Positions 55,726 through 63,676 of a stretch of 64,000 nt of DNA are shown one piece after another. Source of the stretch: Neobacillus mesonae (lineage in GTDB: Bacteria > Bacillota > Bacilli > Bacillales > Cytobacillaceae). The notes under the pieces are model-generated. The model worked only from the letters and a program-made list of their open reading frames with translations. It did not search any database and had not been told where the DNA came from. Positions within the stretch are counted from its first letter, which is position 1, and the number at the start of each line of letters is the position of its first letter. The position numbers and the translations under genes are program-made. Where the stretch lies: contig NZ_KV440949.1 in NCBI RefSeq assembly GCF_001636315.1, positions 1,203 through 65,202 on the forward strand, written 5' to 3'.

Positions 55726-56622
55726 CTAGTTTCCTGGATAGTTCAAGCTGTACCCCAATGTCTCAATAAAATGGACAAACGCCTTCACGACATTCCATTC
55801 CAAGGATTCCTTATGGTAATACATCCATGTTCTGCGTAAGATTGGGTTTCCATTTTGGTCTGTCAAATCAATTTTATATAAACCCTCTGTATCCATGAGC
55901 ATACGGCTGGGTATTATGCCATAGCCTAACCCATTTAAAACCATTTTTTTACAAGTATCCACCTGATCCACTTCTATACTGATAAAAGGAGGTTGGATAT
56001 AGTTTTCTGCCCACCAATTATCGATTAAGGTTTTTAATAAGAAATCTCCGCTATAGTCAATTCTAGGCAGTTTAGGCAAATCCACAAGATCAATCTCTTC
56101 TCTAGACGTTACAGAAACGGTTTCTTCTAATAATAAAAATTTCTGTAGTCCTCGAGGGCTGTAATCACCACGGACAAAGCCGATATGAACATCCTTGTTG
56201 TGTATGAGTTTTGTTACATCTTTACTCCAGCCCGTAATGACTTTAAAATCCACATTAGGGTACTGGCCTTTAAATAATTTCAGAATATGCGGCAGTTCAT
56301 AATTCGCAAAAAAGTTAGAAACACCTAATTTCAGTATTCCTGCTACCTCATTACCTGAGTGATTACGCATATTCCTGACATGATCCTTTATTTTGTTAAA
56401 TTGAGCTAGGATATCATCCGCACATCGAACAAGATATTCCCCCTCTGGGGTAAAATGAATCCCTCTACTTTCACGGGTTACTATTTTGACACCTAATTCT
56501 TCCTGCATTTGCTTTAATCGGTTGGTTAATGCAGGCTGGGTTATAAACAAAAGGCGTGCTGCTTTCGTCAGGTTCTTCTGGCTATAAAGAACCTTCAATA
56601 TTTCCCAATCGCGATAATCCAC
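55726..56622 (-). CDS. LysR-family transcriptional regulator
   Basis: A 298-residue LysR protein. The N-terminal HTH (about 3-62, TKAARLLFITQPALTNRLKQMQEELG) is followed by an effector domain. The start is a GTG (56622) with GGGTGGG upstream. It is divergent from the 52-codon gene at 56776, so that gene or an unlinked one may be its target. No linked metabolic operon helps to name the inducer. Confidence 0.88.
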   Translation of the reverse strand: MDYRDWEILKVLYSQKNLTKAARLLFITQPALTNRLKQMQEELGVKIVTRESRGIHFTPEGEYLVRCADDILAQFNKIKDHVRNMRNHSGNEVAGILKLGVSNFFANYELPHILKLFKGQYPNVDFKVITGWSKDVTKLIHNKDVHIGFVRGDYSPRGLQKFLLLEETVSVTSREEIDLVDLPKLPRIDYSGDFLLKTLIDNWWAENYIQPPFISIEVDQVDTCKKMVLNGLGYGIIPSRMLMDTEGLYKIDLTDQNGNPILRRTWMYYHKESLEWNVVKAFVHFIETLGYSLNYPGN

Positions 56623-56775
56623 ATTCCCACCCTAATTCTTCCATATAATTTTTTTTTATATCACATTATAATCTTTTAGAATTTTATTTATTTCCATTAT
56701 TACATTATCATTACCTCATAGCAATTTATAACGTATTGACGGAATTAACCTTAAATAACCTGGAGGGATTTTGTA

Positions 56776-56934
56776 ATGTGGATTATTACTCGTTATATAG
56801 ATTCGAATATTTCTCAATTTGAATTTGATACGGAGGAAGAAGCAAGAGAAGCTCTCAATACCATGGAAGGATGTAAAATTCTTTCTGAAGTTATCTATTA
56901 CAACGATCCTTGTTTTCAGCAGGAAATAGCATAA
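56776..56934 (+). CDS. Small protein (52 aa), unknown function
   Basis: A short frame with GGAGGG eight bases before the ATG. The 52-residue product has a beta strand (MWIITRYID), an acidic helix (EFDTEEEAREALNTMEG) and a second strand (ILSEVIYYND), a likely beta-alpha-beta fold. It is divergent from the LysR gene, and the hairpin repeat at 56947 starts 12 bases after its stop. I do not recognise a family. Confidence 0.72.
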   Translation: MWIITRYIDSNISQFEFDTEEEAREALNTMEGCKILSEVIYYNDPCFQQEIA

Positions 56935-56946
56935 TATATCTTTTTT

Positions 56947-56989
56947 GGTGTCAGGCACCATGTGAAAAATTCACATGGTGCCTGACACC
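56947..56989. repeat. Dispersed GGTGTCAGGCACC hairpin, subfamily B (copy 6)
   Basis: A 43-base palindrome, identical in its arms to copies 3 and 4, with the loop in the other orientation (GTGAAAAATTCAC). It lies between the 52-codon gene (+) and the convergent coiled-coil gene (-), well placed to end both. Confidence 0.9.
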
Positions 56990-57002
56990 AATTTCCAACT
57001 TC

Positions 57003-57785
57003 TTACTTTGAAATAAGGAATACTGCTAATAGTATGATAGAGATCCCCTGTCCAACCGCTAGTCCGATCAGCCACTTTTTTAAGTTTTTTTCTTTTTTAG
57101 CTGTGGTATCGTGGTGATGTTTCCACTTTTCATCCCATTTTTCATTCCATTTTACTTGAAGGTCTTTTTGGGCTTGCTGATGCTGTATTTTCCATTCCTC
57201 TGCTTCCGTTAGAAGATTGGCTTCGAAAGAGGTTAGATGGTTCATGATAAAGGATAACCGTTCACCAACAGATTCATATTTTACATTTGTAACGGAAGCC
57301 TGTTCGTTCAGTTCTCTTCCAAATAGTCCATGGATCTCCTCCTGTGATGTACGAATGGCCTCCAGCACTTTCTCGGTTTGCATGTCCATAAATTTATAAT
57401 CATTCCGCTGCAATTCCCTTAAATCTGCCAACAGCTTTTCGGTCTTAGTAATATATTCTTGATATTGCTGCTGCCACTGGGAGATCTTTTTTTCCAATAA
57501 GATAATTTTCTCATGAAAATGATTTATTTCACTATCGAATAACTCCGATTGCGGTGTTACGATTTCTTCCCTTAGCTGATCACTGATATCGATAGGTACC
57601 TTTTTCATCGAATGCTGCATTTTTTCAACAGATTCATATACTTCTTCATTCAATTGAGCGATTGTTTGTTCACGTTCTTTTAACAGATTCTTTAATTCAT
57701 CATAAAATAAAAGGTTATTGATTTTTTTTAACGATTGAATCGCTTCATTATATTTTTCATCCACGATTGTTTTAGGAGTACTCAT
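57003..57785 (-). CDS. Tail-anchored coiled-coil protein, unknown function
   Basis: A 260-residue protein. Most of its length is predicted coiled coil (for example about 10-60 and 80-150), ending in a basic stretch (KKEKNLKKW) and one C-terminal hydrophobic helix of about 20 residues. It is a probable tail-anchored membrane protein. The ATG at 57785 overlaps the end of the upstream 350-residue coiled-coil gene by 14 bases, so the two are translationally coupled. No family name is recognised. Confidence 0.72.
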   Translation of the reverse strand: MSTPKTIVDEKYNEAIQSLKKINNLLFYDELKNLLKEREQTIAQLNEEVYESVEKMQHSMKKVPIDISDQLREEIVTPQSELFDSEINHFHEKIILLEKKISQWQQQYQEYITKTEKLLADLRELQRNDYKFMDMQTEKVLEAIRTSQEEIHGLFGRELNEQASVTNVKYESVGERLSFIMNHLTSFEANLLTEAEEWKIQHQQAQKDLQVKWNEKWDEKWKHHHDTTAKKEKNLKKWLIGLAVGQGISIILLAVFLISK

Positions 57786-58824
57786 TTCCAATAATCCTCT
57801 CTGATTGCTTTAAAATAATTTGGCAGTATTGATGGTAGATCCATCGGTCTGCATCGCTTGTCTGTTTTGCGAACAGTTTCTCCTGCAAAACGGAAACAAC
57901 GTTCACAAATTCTTCTTTTAAGATTTCATCCAACTTCCGTATCCGTTCTAAATCGTGATTCCATTCCCACTGAGCCTTCGTTAGCTTTTTTTCTAATTTA
58001 GAAATGCTCATATCCTTTGCCCTTTTTTGGACTTTCTTTTCTTCTAACTCTTCAAAGACCATGCGCAGGTGCTCCTTTTTAATGATGCACTTCTGTAGGA
58101 GTACTTTTTTTCCATACTGTTTAAAATGATTCATTTGCTCGACATAATCATTGTAAACCATTGTGTTGTTTTCGTTTAACGTATCTTGAACAATTTGATA
58201 ATCCTCTTCAAAGTTTTTCAGCACCAGGTATTGGTCAAGCCCTCGGCCGTGCTTCAACGATAAAGCCGTCACCGGTAGATTGGTGTGAAAGTCAAATCTT
58301 TCGTAGGGCGCGGCAACGCCAAGAAAATGTTCGAATCTTCTTATACTCCTATCTAGCTGCTTTTGATAGAACTCGTCCATTTCTCTATTCAGTTCATAAA
58401 AGCTTTTAACCAGCTTGGTTGTTTTCCGGTCCTTAAATAGGACGCAGCCTTTTATCTGGTCGAATTCAAACCGCTTGTCTAACTCACACTTGAATTTTTC
58501 TAATAGACTTGTATCTAAATCTATTATCAGTTCTTCATATTGGGCGATTTCCTCCTGTAAGGACTGAGCGGCCATGTTAAGATGATGAACACTTTGCTCA
58601 GCTTCTTCCAGACTTTCTTTCATCCTTTTAATATCTTTATTCATCTGTCCCCATTCTCGAGTTCTCTGTCTGTACATTCTGTTATGCATGTTTTTAATCT
58701 GCATAATCTGATTTTCAGGTGTGATTTCCGCATTTTCCAGCAGCTCTTTATCAAAACGGACAATCGCTTTGTATATCCATTGTTCCTTTTCTTCCTCGAG
58801 TTTAGTTAGCAAATCGATGCTCAT
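57772..58824 (-). CDS. Coiled-coil protein, unknown function, first gene of a pair
   Basis: A 350-residue soluble protein. Long coiled-coil stretches lie at about 55-100 and 230-300, with a non-coiled middle segment (FEHFLGVAAPYERFDFHTNLPVTALSL, at about 165-200; named here only by its position). There is no enzyme motif and no membrane helix. It overlaps the gene for a tail-anchored coiled-coil protein, which suggests a membrane-linked scaffold made of both. ATG after AAAGAGG. Function not recognised. Confidence 0.7.
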   Translation of the reverse strand: MSIDLLTKLEEEKEQWIYKAIVRFDKELLENAEITPENQIMQIKNMHNRMYRQRTREWGQMNKDIKRMKESLEEAEQSVHHLNMAAQSLQEEIAQYEELIIDLDTSLLEKFKCELDKRFEFDQIKGCVLFKDRKTTKLVKSFYELNREMDEFYQKQLDRSIRRFEHFLGVAAPYERFDFHTNLPVTALSLKHGRGLDQYLVLKNFEEDYQIVQDTLNENNTMVYNDYVEQMNHFKQYGKKVLLQKCIIKKEHLRMVFEELEEKKVQKRAKDMSISKLEKKLTKAQWEWNHDLERIRKLDEILKEEFVNVVSVLQEKLFAKQTSDADRWIYHQYCQIILKQSERIIGNEYS

Positions 58825-59130
58825 GCTTCATAACCTCTTTAACTTCTATTTCACTTACTATCATTGTAAAGACTAAACTCCAGCCAGACATAATCGGCTT
58901 TTAGTATCAATTTATGACCATTATCGCTATCATCTCTTATTTTTCTTATTCCCTATTTTACTCACTTATTGCTCCGATTTTCCAGCGATTTTGATATTTT
59001 TATTGAAAAGAGGTCAGATGGATTATGAAAATTATGTAGATAGACCGATTATGAAGTAGAGGATAGTAGACCTGCCTAACGGTAAATCATAGAAAACTGA
59101 GTATATATTAATAGTGAAACTTATAAAATA

Positions 59131-59162
59131 AAGGCATTGGAAATTGTTTTTTCCAACGCCTT
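59131..59162 (-). terminator. Terminator after the aldose-epimerase-like gene
   Basis: AAGGCATTGGAA and TTCCAACGCCTT arms around 8 bases, with a T-rich tail on the minus strand. The 58825-59130 stretch upstream of it shows no gene. Confidence 0.75.
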
Positions 59163-59239
59163 TTGTCTTTGAGTATTATGGTGATTTTAAAGAATAGTAC
59201 CTGCTGCCATCCCATAAACAAGGGAACCCTCCCCTTGTC

Positions 59240-60112
59240 TCATATAAACTTCATTGTATACTCCGCCTGGAACGTTTCACTTGGTTGAATCTTCTGGATT
59301 CCCAATTTCTCCTTCAGCTTCCCTGTGGTATTGTATGTATCAGCAATCCCATACCATGGCTCGATGCAAACAAACGGAGCAATCTTACCATCCGTATATT
59401 TCGACCAAATTCCAACAAACGGAAACCCTTCAAATCTTACTTCTACACCATAATTCGACTTATTAGATGTCAGTGTAACTTGATCAATATTACTATAAAT
59501 AAGGGCATCATTCGCAAATAGGGAGTCCGTGAGTGAAATTGTTGAGATATCATTTATGATTCCTTTCTCCTGAATCAAAGAATTCGATATCTCATATTCC
59601 ATCACTTCCTTATTTATGGCTGGAATCAATTGCAAACGATAGTCACCCAATGTTTCATTTTCTAAGAGAGGAATCCGAAATGCCGGATGGGCACCAATGG
59701 AAAAATACATCTCTTCCTCGTTTTCATTTACAATTTCCCAATGAACAACGAGTGTGTCTTCCTTTAGGGTATATTTGATAATTGCTTTAAAATCGTAAGG
59801 GTACACATGAAGGAATCGTCCCTCAGACTCAAAACGAAAGGAAACTTTTGTTGAAGTCTGCTCTTCCACCTTAAACTCCATATCACGCAAAAAACCGTGC
59901 TGTGACATCTTGTTGCACTTGCCACCATGTTCATAGCGGTCATCCTTTAAACGTCCAACAATGGGAAATAAGACCGGTGAAACGCGTCCCCAATAGGCCG
60001 GGTCCCCCGTCCACATATAGTCCAGCCCATTTTTCTTATGCGTCACTTTACGTACTTCTGCCCCATTGTTACTAATTTCTACCTTCAACCAATCATTTTC
60101 GATCACATTCAT
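59240..60112 (-). CDS. Aldose 1-epimerase family protein (LacX-like)
   Basis: A 290-residue beta-sandwich protein of the galactose mutarotase-like superfamily. The PVLFPIVGRLKDDRYEHGG segment (about 46-64), the GAHPAFRIPLL segment (about 144) with the catalytic His, and a C-terminal CIEPWYGIAD with the Glu base candidate are present. It should interconvert anomers of a sugar or sugar phosphate in the cytoplasm. It is alone in its operon. ATG after AGGAGA. Confidence 0.9.
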   Translation of the reverse strand: MNVIENDWLKVEISNNGAEVRKVTHKKNGLDYMWTGDPAYWGRVSPVLFPIVGRLKDDRYEHGGKCNKMSQHGFLRDMEFKVEEQTSTKVSFRFESEGRFLHVYPYDFKAIIKYTLKEDTLVVHWEIVNENEEEMYFSIGAHPAFRIPLLENETLGDYRLQLIPAINKEVMEYEISNSLIQEKGIINDISTISLTDSLFANDALIYSNIDQVTLTSNKSNYGVEVRFEGFPFVGIWSKYTDGKIAPFVCIEPWYGIADTYNTTGKLKEKLGIQKIQPSETFQAEYTMKFI

Positions 60113-60287
60113 TATCTGGTCTCCTGTCTCTCATCTGCATTGTTTCCTTTTATTATACCGAAAGTCTATTTTTTCTAAAATAACCGCAAACCAACATGCT
60201 TTTTTTGCAAAAATAATATCCTTTGTTTCAAAAACAGCATGAACTGCTTTATAATACAAACTAATAATTTTTTTAGGGGTGATACAC

Positions 60288-60821
60288 ATGAGACACGTTA
60301 CACTGATACAAATTTTCAAACATCATATTGCCAAAAAATATCTGAGCCGTTCTGGAATTGCTCATGCCATCGCCTGCGCCTATCACGCATTCAAGTTAGC
60401 CAAACAAAACAATGTATCTGTCGACTTGGCAACCAAAGCAGCACTGCTGCACGATATGGGGCATTATACATGGTATAGTAATGGAAAATGGGATTATGAC
60501 TTATATAAAAAGAACGATATTCATGCGATTAAAGGTGCTGAAAGGGCCCATAAATTGTTAATCCGATTAGGAGAAAATCCTATTATTGCGAAAGAAATCG
60601 CCCTAGCTATATTGTTCCACACGGATTCCTATATGCCGGAGGGTTTTATCAAAAGAACGCCGTTACAAGAAATTGTGAAATTAGCGGATGAGATGGACGA
60701 AGAAGAAGGCGGCACGCATCATTATCGAAAAATCGACAAAGAAAAGGCGTTAAAAATGATCAAACGATTAGACCAAATGGTGGAAGAAGAACTGAAAATA
60801 ACATCTGATCATGTAGAGTAG
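60288..60821 (+). CDS. HD-domain phosphohydrolase-like protein
   Basis: A 177-residue HD-superfamily protein. The motif H...HD...H...D is visible: His26 (or His33), His55-Asp56 in LLHDMGHY, His in LFHTDSYM and Asp in LADEMDEEEGG. These proteins hydrolyse phosphate esters, often nucleotides. It starts at ATG 60288 after AGGGGTG. It is 9 bp upstream of a FUSC-type gene and likely co-transcribed with it. Substrate unknown. Confidence 0.87.
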   Translation: MRHVTLIQIFKHHIAKKYLSRSGIAHAIACAYHAFKLAKQNNVSVDLATKAALLHDMGHYTWYSNGKWDYDLYKKNDIHAIKGAERAHKLLIRLGENPIIAKEIALAILFHTDSYMPEGFIKRTPLQEIVKLADEMDEEEGGTHHYRKIDKEKALKMIKRLDQMVEEELKITSDHVE

Positions 60822-60830
60822 AGGTATGAA

Positions 60831-61811
60831 ATGTTCCCTTTAAAAATCGGTTATCGAACCATCAAGACTGCCATCGGAGCGGCTGCAGCCATTAGTATTG
60901 CTCAATTTTTCGGCTTGAATTCCTTTGCTTCGGCAGGAATCTTAACGATTCTTTGTGTACAAAGCTCCAAAAAGAAGTCGCTGCATGCTGCCTACTCGAG
61001 ATTTTTTGCCTGCATGCTGGCCATCGCCTTTTCGTTTATCTTTTTTGAAACGATTGCTTATCATCCTGTGGTCCTTGGATTGCTGCTTTTAGTGTTTATT
61101 CCTGTCACCGTCCGGTTTAAAATATCGGAAGGGATTGTGACTAGTACGGTCATTATTCTTCATCTATATACAAGCAAAAACATCACGCTTGGAATTGTTT
61201 TTAACGAAATTGCTCTTATAGTCATTGGAATTGGCGTGGCTCTTCTTGTCAATTTATACATGCCAAGTCTTGATGCTAAATTGCGACAATATCAAGTGGG
61301 AATAGAAGATAATTTCCGAACCATTTTTCAAGAATTGGTCTCCTATCTTCGGACCAATGAAAGCCGCTGGGTGGGAAAAGAAATCATTGACACGGCCCGC
61401 TTGTTGGAAGAAGCGAAAAGCATTGCATTTCGGGATGTCCAAAATCATTTTCTGCGATCACAAGATTATTACTACCATTATTTTAAAACGCGAGAAAAAC
61501 AATTTGAAATTATTGAACGGATTCTCCCCTTGGTGACATCCATCGACCACCTTGTTACCCAGCGTTTTATGATAGCAGACTTTCTCGAAACTTTAACCGA
61601 CGCCATTCACCCAGGCAATACGGCACAGCTTCATTTAAAGCGCCTGCATGAGCTGCAGGATCAATTTAAGGAAGAACCTCTTCCCACAACTAGAGACGAA
61701 TTTGAGGCAAGAGCCCAGTTATTTCAACTGCTGAAAGAGCTGGAAGAATATTTATTGATTAAGAAATCCTTAAAAGTTGATCAAACCATTGTAAAAGGCC
61801 AAAAAACTTAA
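60831..61811 (+). CDS. FUSC/aromatic acid exporter family protein (YqjA-like)
   Basis: A 326-residue protein with several N-terminal hydrophobic helices (about 8-145) followed by a soluble helical C-terminal domain. This is the layout of Bacillus ArAE_1-type FUSC proteins. Its role in Firmicutes is unproven; relatives elsewhere export aromatic acids. GAGGTATGAA before ATG. It is followed by a hairpin repeat and then by the SDR/TetR unit. Confidence 0.82.
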   Translation: MFPLKIGYRTIKTAIGAAAAISIAQFFGLNSFASAGILTILCVQSSKKKSLHAAYSRFFACMLAIAFSFIFFETIAYHPVVLGLLLLVFIPVTVRFKISEGIVTSTVIILHLYTSKNITLGIVFNEIALIVIGIGVALLVNLYMPSLDAKLRQYQVGIEDNFRTIFQELVSYLRTNESRWVGKEIIDTARLLEEAKSIAFRDVQNHFLRSQDYYYHYFKTREKQFEIIERILPLVTSIDHLVTQRFMIADFLETLTDAIHPGNTAQLHLKRLHELQDQFKEEPLPTTRDEFEARAQLFQLLKELEEYLLIKKSLKVDQTIVKGQKT

Positions 61812-61831
61812 GAAATACTTCTACATAAATG

Positions 61832-61880
61832 AAGTGCTAGACATCCTCCAGATTATTGGTTGGTGCCTGGCACTTTTTTT
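61832..61880 (+). repeat. Dispersed GTGCCAGGCACC hairpin, subfamily A (copy 7, diverged)
   Basis: The right arm (TTGGTGCCTGGCACTTTTTTT) is intact; the left arm (AAGTGCTAGACATCC) has three or more changes, so the stem is weakened. It follows the FUSC stop by about 20 bases, and its seven T make it a passable terminator. Confidence 0.75.
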
Positions 61881-61932
61881 ATTTATTATTGGTACAATTT
61901 GAAAAGTTGCTGAATATACTGTTCTATAAATG

Positions 61933-61951
61933 AATGAATGGTTCATTCATT
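61933..61951 (+). promoter_or_regulatory. TetR-type operator AATGAATG-N3-CATTCATT
   Basis: A perfect 8+8 inverted repeat with a 3-bp spacer lies directly before the AAAGGAGG site of the SDR gene. The TetR gene that follows the SDR gene is the obvious ligand-responsive repressor, so the pair is probably autoregulated. Confidence 0.75.
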
Positions 61952-61968
61952 AAAGGAGGCAAAAATAA

Positions 61969-62874
61969 ATGACTGATAGGACAACAAAAAAGCAATGGAA
62001 CTTAAAAGACAAGTATGTCTTGATTACAGGAGCAACAAGCGGGATAGGACTTGCAGCAGCAAAGGCCATTGCAGCTCGAGGTGCAAATATAGGGATTATT
62101 GCCAGGAATCCAGGCAAAGCAGAGGAAATTTCAGATCTATTAAAAAGGCAAACAACGGAACCAATTAATATCGATCTATTTATTGCTGACCTTTCCTCCC
62201 AAAGATCTATTCGAAAAGCAGCTGCACAGATTCTTGAAAGATGTCCAAGAATCGATGTTTTAGTGAATAATGCAGGTGCTTTATTCGATACCTTTCAAGA
62301 AACCGAAGAAGGAGTGGAAATGACCTGGGCACTTAACCACCTGGCTCCCTTTCTACTCACCTCATTGCTGCTGGATCGTCTAAAGGAAAGTGATTCCGCA
62401 CGAATTATCAATACTGCTTCACATGGACATAAAATGATAAAAAAAGGTTTTGAGTTTGATAATGGGAAGCATCTTTATCGAGGGTTTAAAAAGTTACTAG
62501 GCGGCCCAACAATCCGTTATGCACAAACCAAGCTGGCCAATATCCTATTTACATCTGAATTAGCCCGTCGTCTAGAAGGGTCAAATGTCACGGTTTATTG
62601 TTTCGATCCAGGACTGGTTGCTACAAATTTCAATCAAAATAATGGAATAATGGCCAAAGCAACCATGGCGGTCATGAATCTTTTTTCCCGTACACCAGAG
62701 AAAGGCGCTGATACATTGGTATGGCTTGCTGAATTAAAGAATGTCTCCAATCTAAACGGCCATTATTTTGCTGATCGACAGCAGAAGGCACCTACAGAAT
62801 TAGCAGCTGATAAAGAATTAGCAAGGAAACTTTGGAACATTAGTGATGAGCAAGTTCAGTTATCATTGCTTTAA
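61969..62874 (+). CDS. Short-chain dehydrogenase/reductase (retinol-dehydrogenase-like)
   Basis: A 301-residue SDR. It has the TGATSGIG cofactor motif (20-27), NNAG (100-103) and the catalytic Ser151, Tyr184 and Lys188 (YAQTK). The first basic Arg after the second strand (IIARNPGKA) favours NADP(H). It probably reduces a carbonyl compound. It shares a promoter and operator with a TetR gene 44 bp downstream, which suggests induction by a lipophilic compound. AAAGGAGG before ATG. Confidence 0.92.
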   Translation: MTDRTTKKQWNLKDKYVLITGATSGIGLAAAKAIAARGANIGIIARNPGKAEEISDLLKRQTTEPINIDLFIADLSSQRSIRKAAAQILERCPRIDVLVNNAGALFDTFQETEEGVEMTWALNHLAPFLLTSLLLDRLKESDSARIINTASHGHKMIKKGFEFDNGKHLYRGFKKLLGGPTIRYAQTKLANILFTSELARRLEGSNVTVYCFDPGLVATNFNQNNGIMAKATMAVMNLFSRTPEKGADTLVWLAELKNVSNLNGHYFADRQQKAPTELAADKELARKLWNISDEQVQLSLL

Positions 62875-62918
62875 CCACTAAAGAGGATTTGAAAACAAAG
62901 AAGAATCGGGTGAAAAGA

Positions 62919-63500
62919 ATGTCTCGTTTTAATGATGACCAACTGGAAAAAATCCATGAGAAACGAAGGAAACAAATTAAGGAAGCGGCTTTAAAAGTAT
63001 TTGCACGCCGTGGACTCATTGGCACGAAAATGAACATGATAGCGAAAGAGGCTGGCATCAGCCAAGGTCTTTCTTATCGATATTACCATTCCAAGGATGA
63101 ACTTTTTATTGAACTTGTAAAGGACGCAATGGAAGAAACCGTTGAGGCATTTACTTCATTGGAAAATATGACTGGTTCTCCTTCGGAAAAAATCAAACAA
63201 TTGACCAAAAAAATGCTAGATGCTAGTAATAGATATTCGTTTATGCTCATACAACAAGTTCAAATTTCGGATGAAGTCCCTGACAAGGCAAAGGAAATTA
63301 TTCAACAATACCCCATCTCCTCTTTAATCGAGCAAATAATCCCTATTTTTAAAAACGGCCAGAATACTGGTGAATTCTGTAAAGGGAACCCAGCTAAGCT
63401 ATTGATGCTCTACTTCTCCGTTATTTCAGGTTTAATGTTACTCCCGAATGCGACTGAGGACATAGATATAGATATTTTAATGAAATTATTATGTGAATAA
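62919..63500 (+). CDS. TetR-family transcriptional regulator
   Basis: A 193-residue TetR repressor. The HTH lies at about residues 12-60 (RRKQIKEAALKVFARRGL and GISQGLSYRYYHSKDELF), and the remaining helices form the ligand-binding dimer domain. The ATG at 62919 follows GGGTGA; an upstream UUG at 62889 is possible. It likely binds the AATGAATG-N3-CATTCATT site in front of the SDR gene. Confidence 0.9.
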   Translation: MSRFNDDQLEKIHEKRRKQIKEAALKVFARRGLIGTKMNMIAKEAGISQGLSYRYYHSKDELFIELVKDAMEETVEAFTSLENMTGSPSEKIKQLTKKMLDASNRYSFMLIQQVQISDEVPDKAKEIIQQYPISSLIEQIIPIFKNGQNTGEFCKGNPAKLLMLYFSVISGLMLLPNATEDIDIDILMKLLCE

Positions 63501-63543
63501 ATGAACCGTGATGGGAATTTTAATAGGGTATTCTTAAATTTAA

Positions 63544-63597
63544 AAAAAGTCCTGCCCCCGCCATGTTATGCCATCATTAACGGGGACAGGACTTTTT
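63544..63597. terminator. Bidirectional terminator
   Basis: AAAAGTCCTG-CCCCG and CGGGG-CAGGACTTTT arms with a 20-base loop, flanked by A and T runs. It ends the TetR transcript and the ABC binding-protein transcript from the other side. Confidence 0.9.
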
Positions 63598-63676
63598 ACT
63601 TATTACCCTAAGGGTTCTAAAATAAGGACTAAAGATTATTATCAGCTATAGGTTATTTCGTATGATTGCCCTAACC

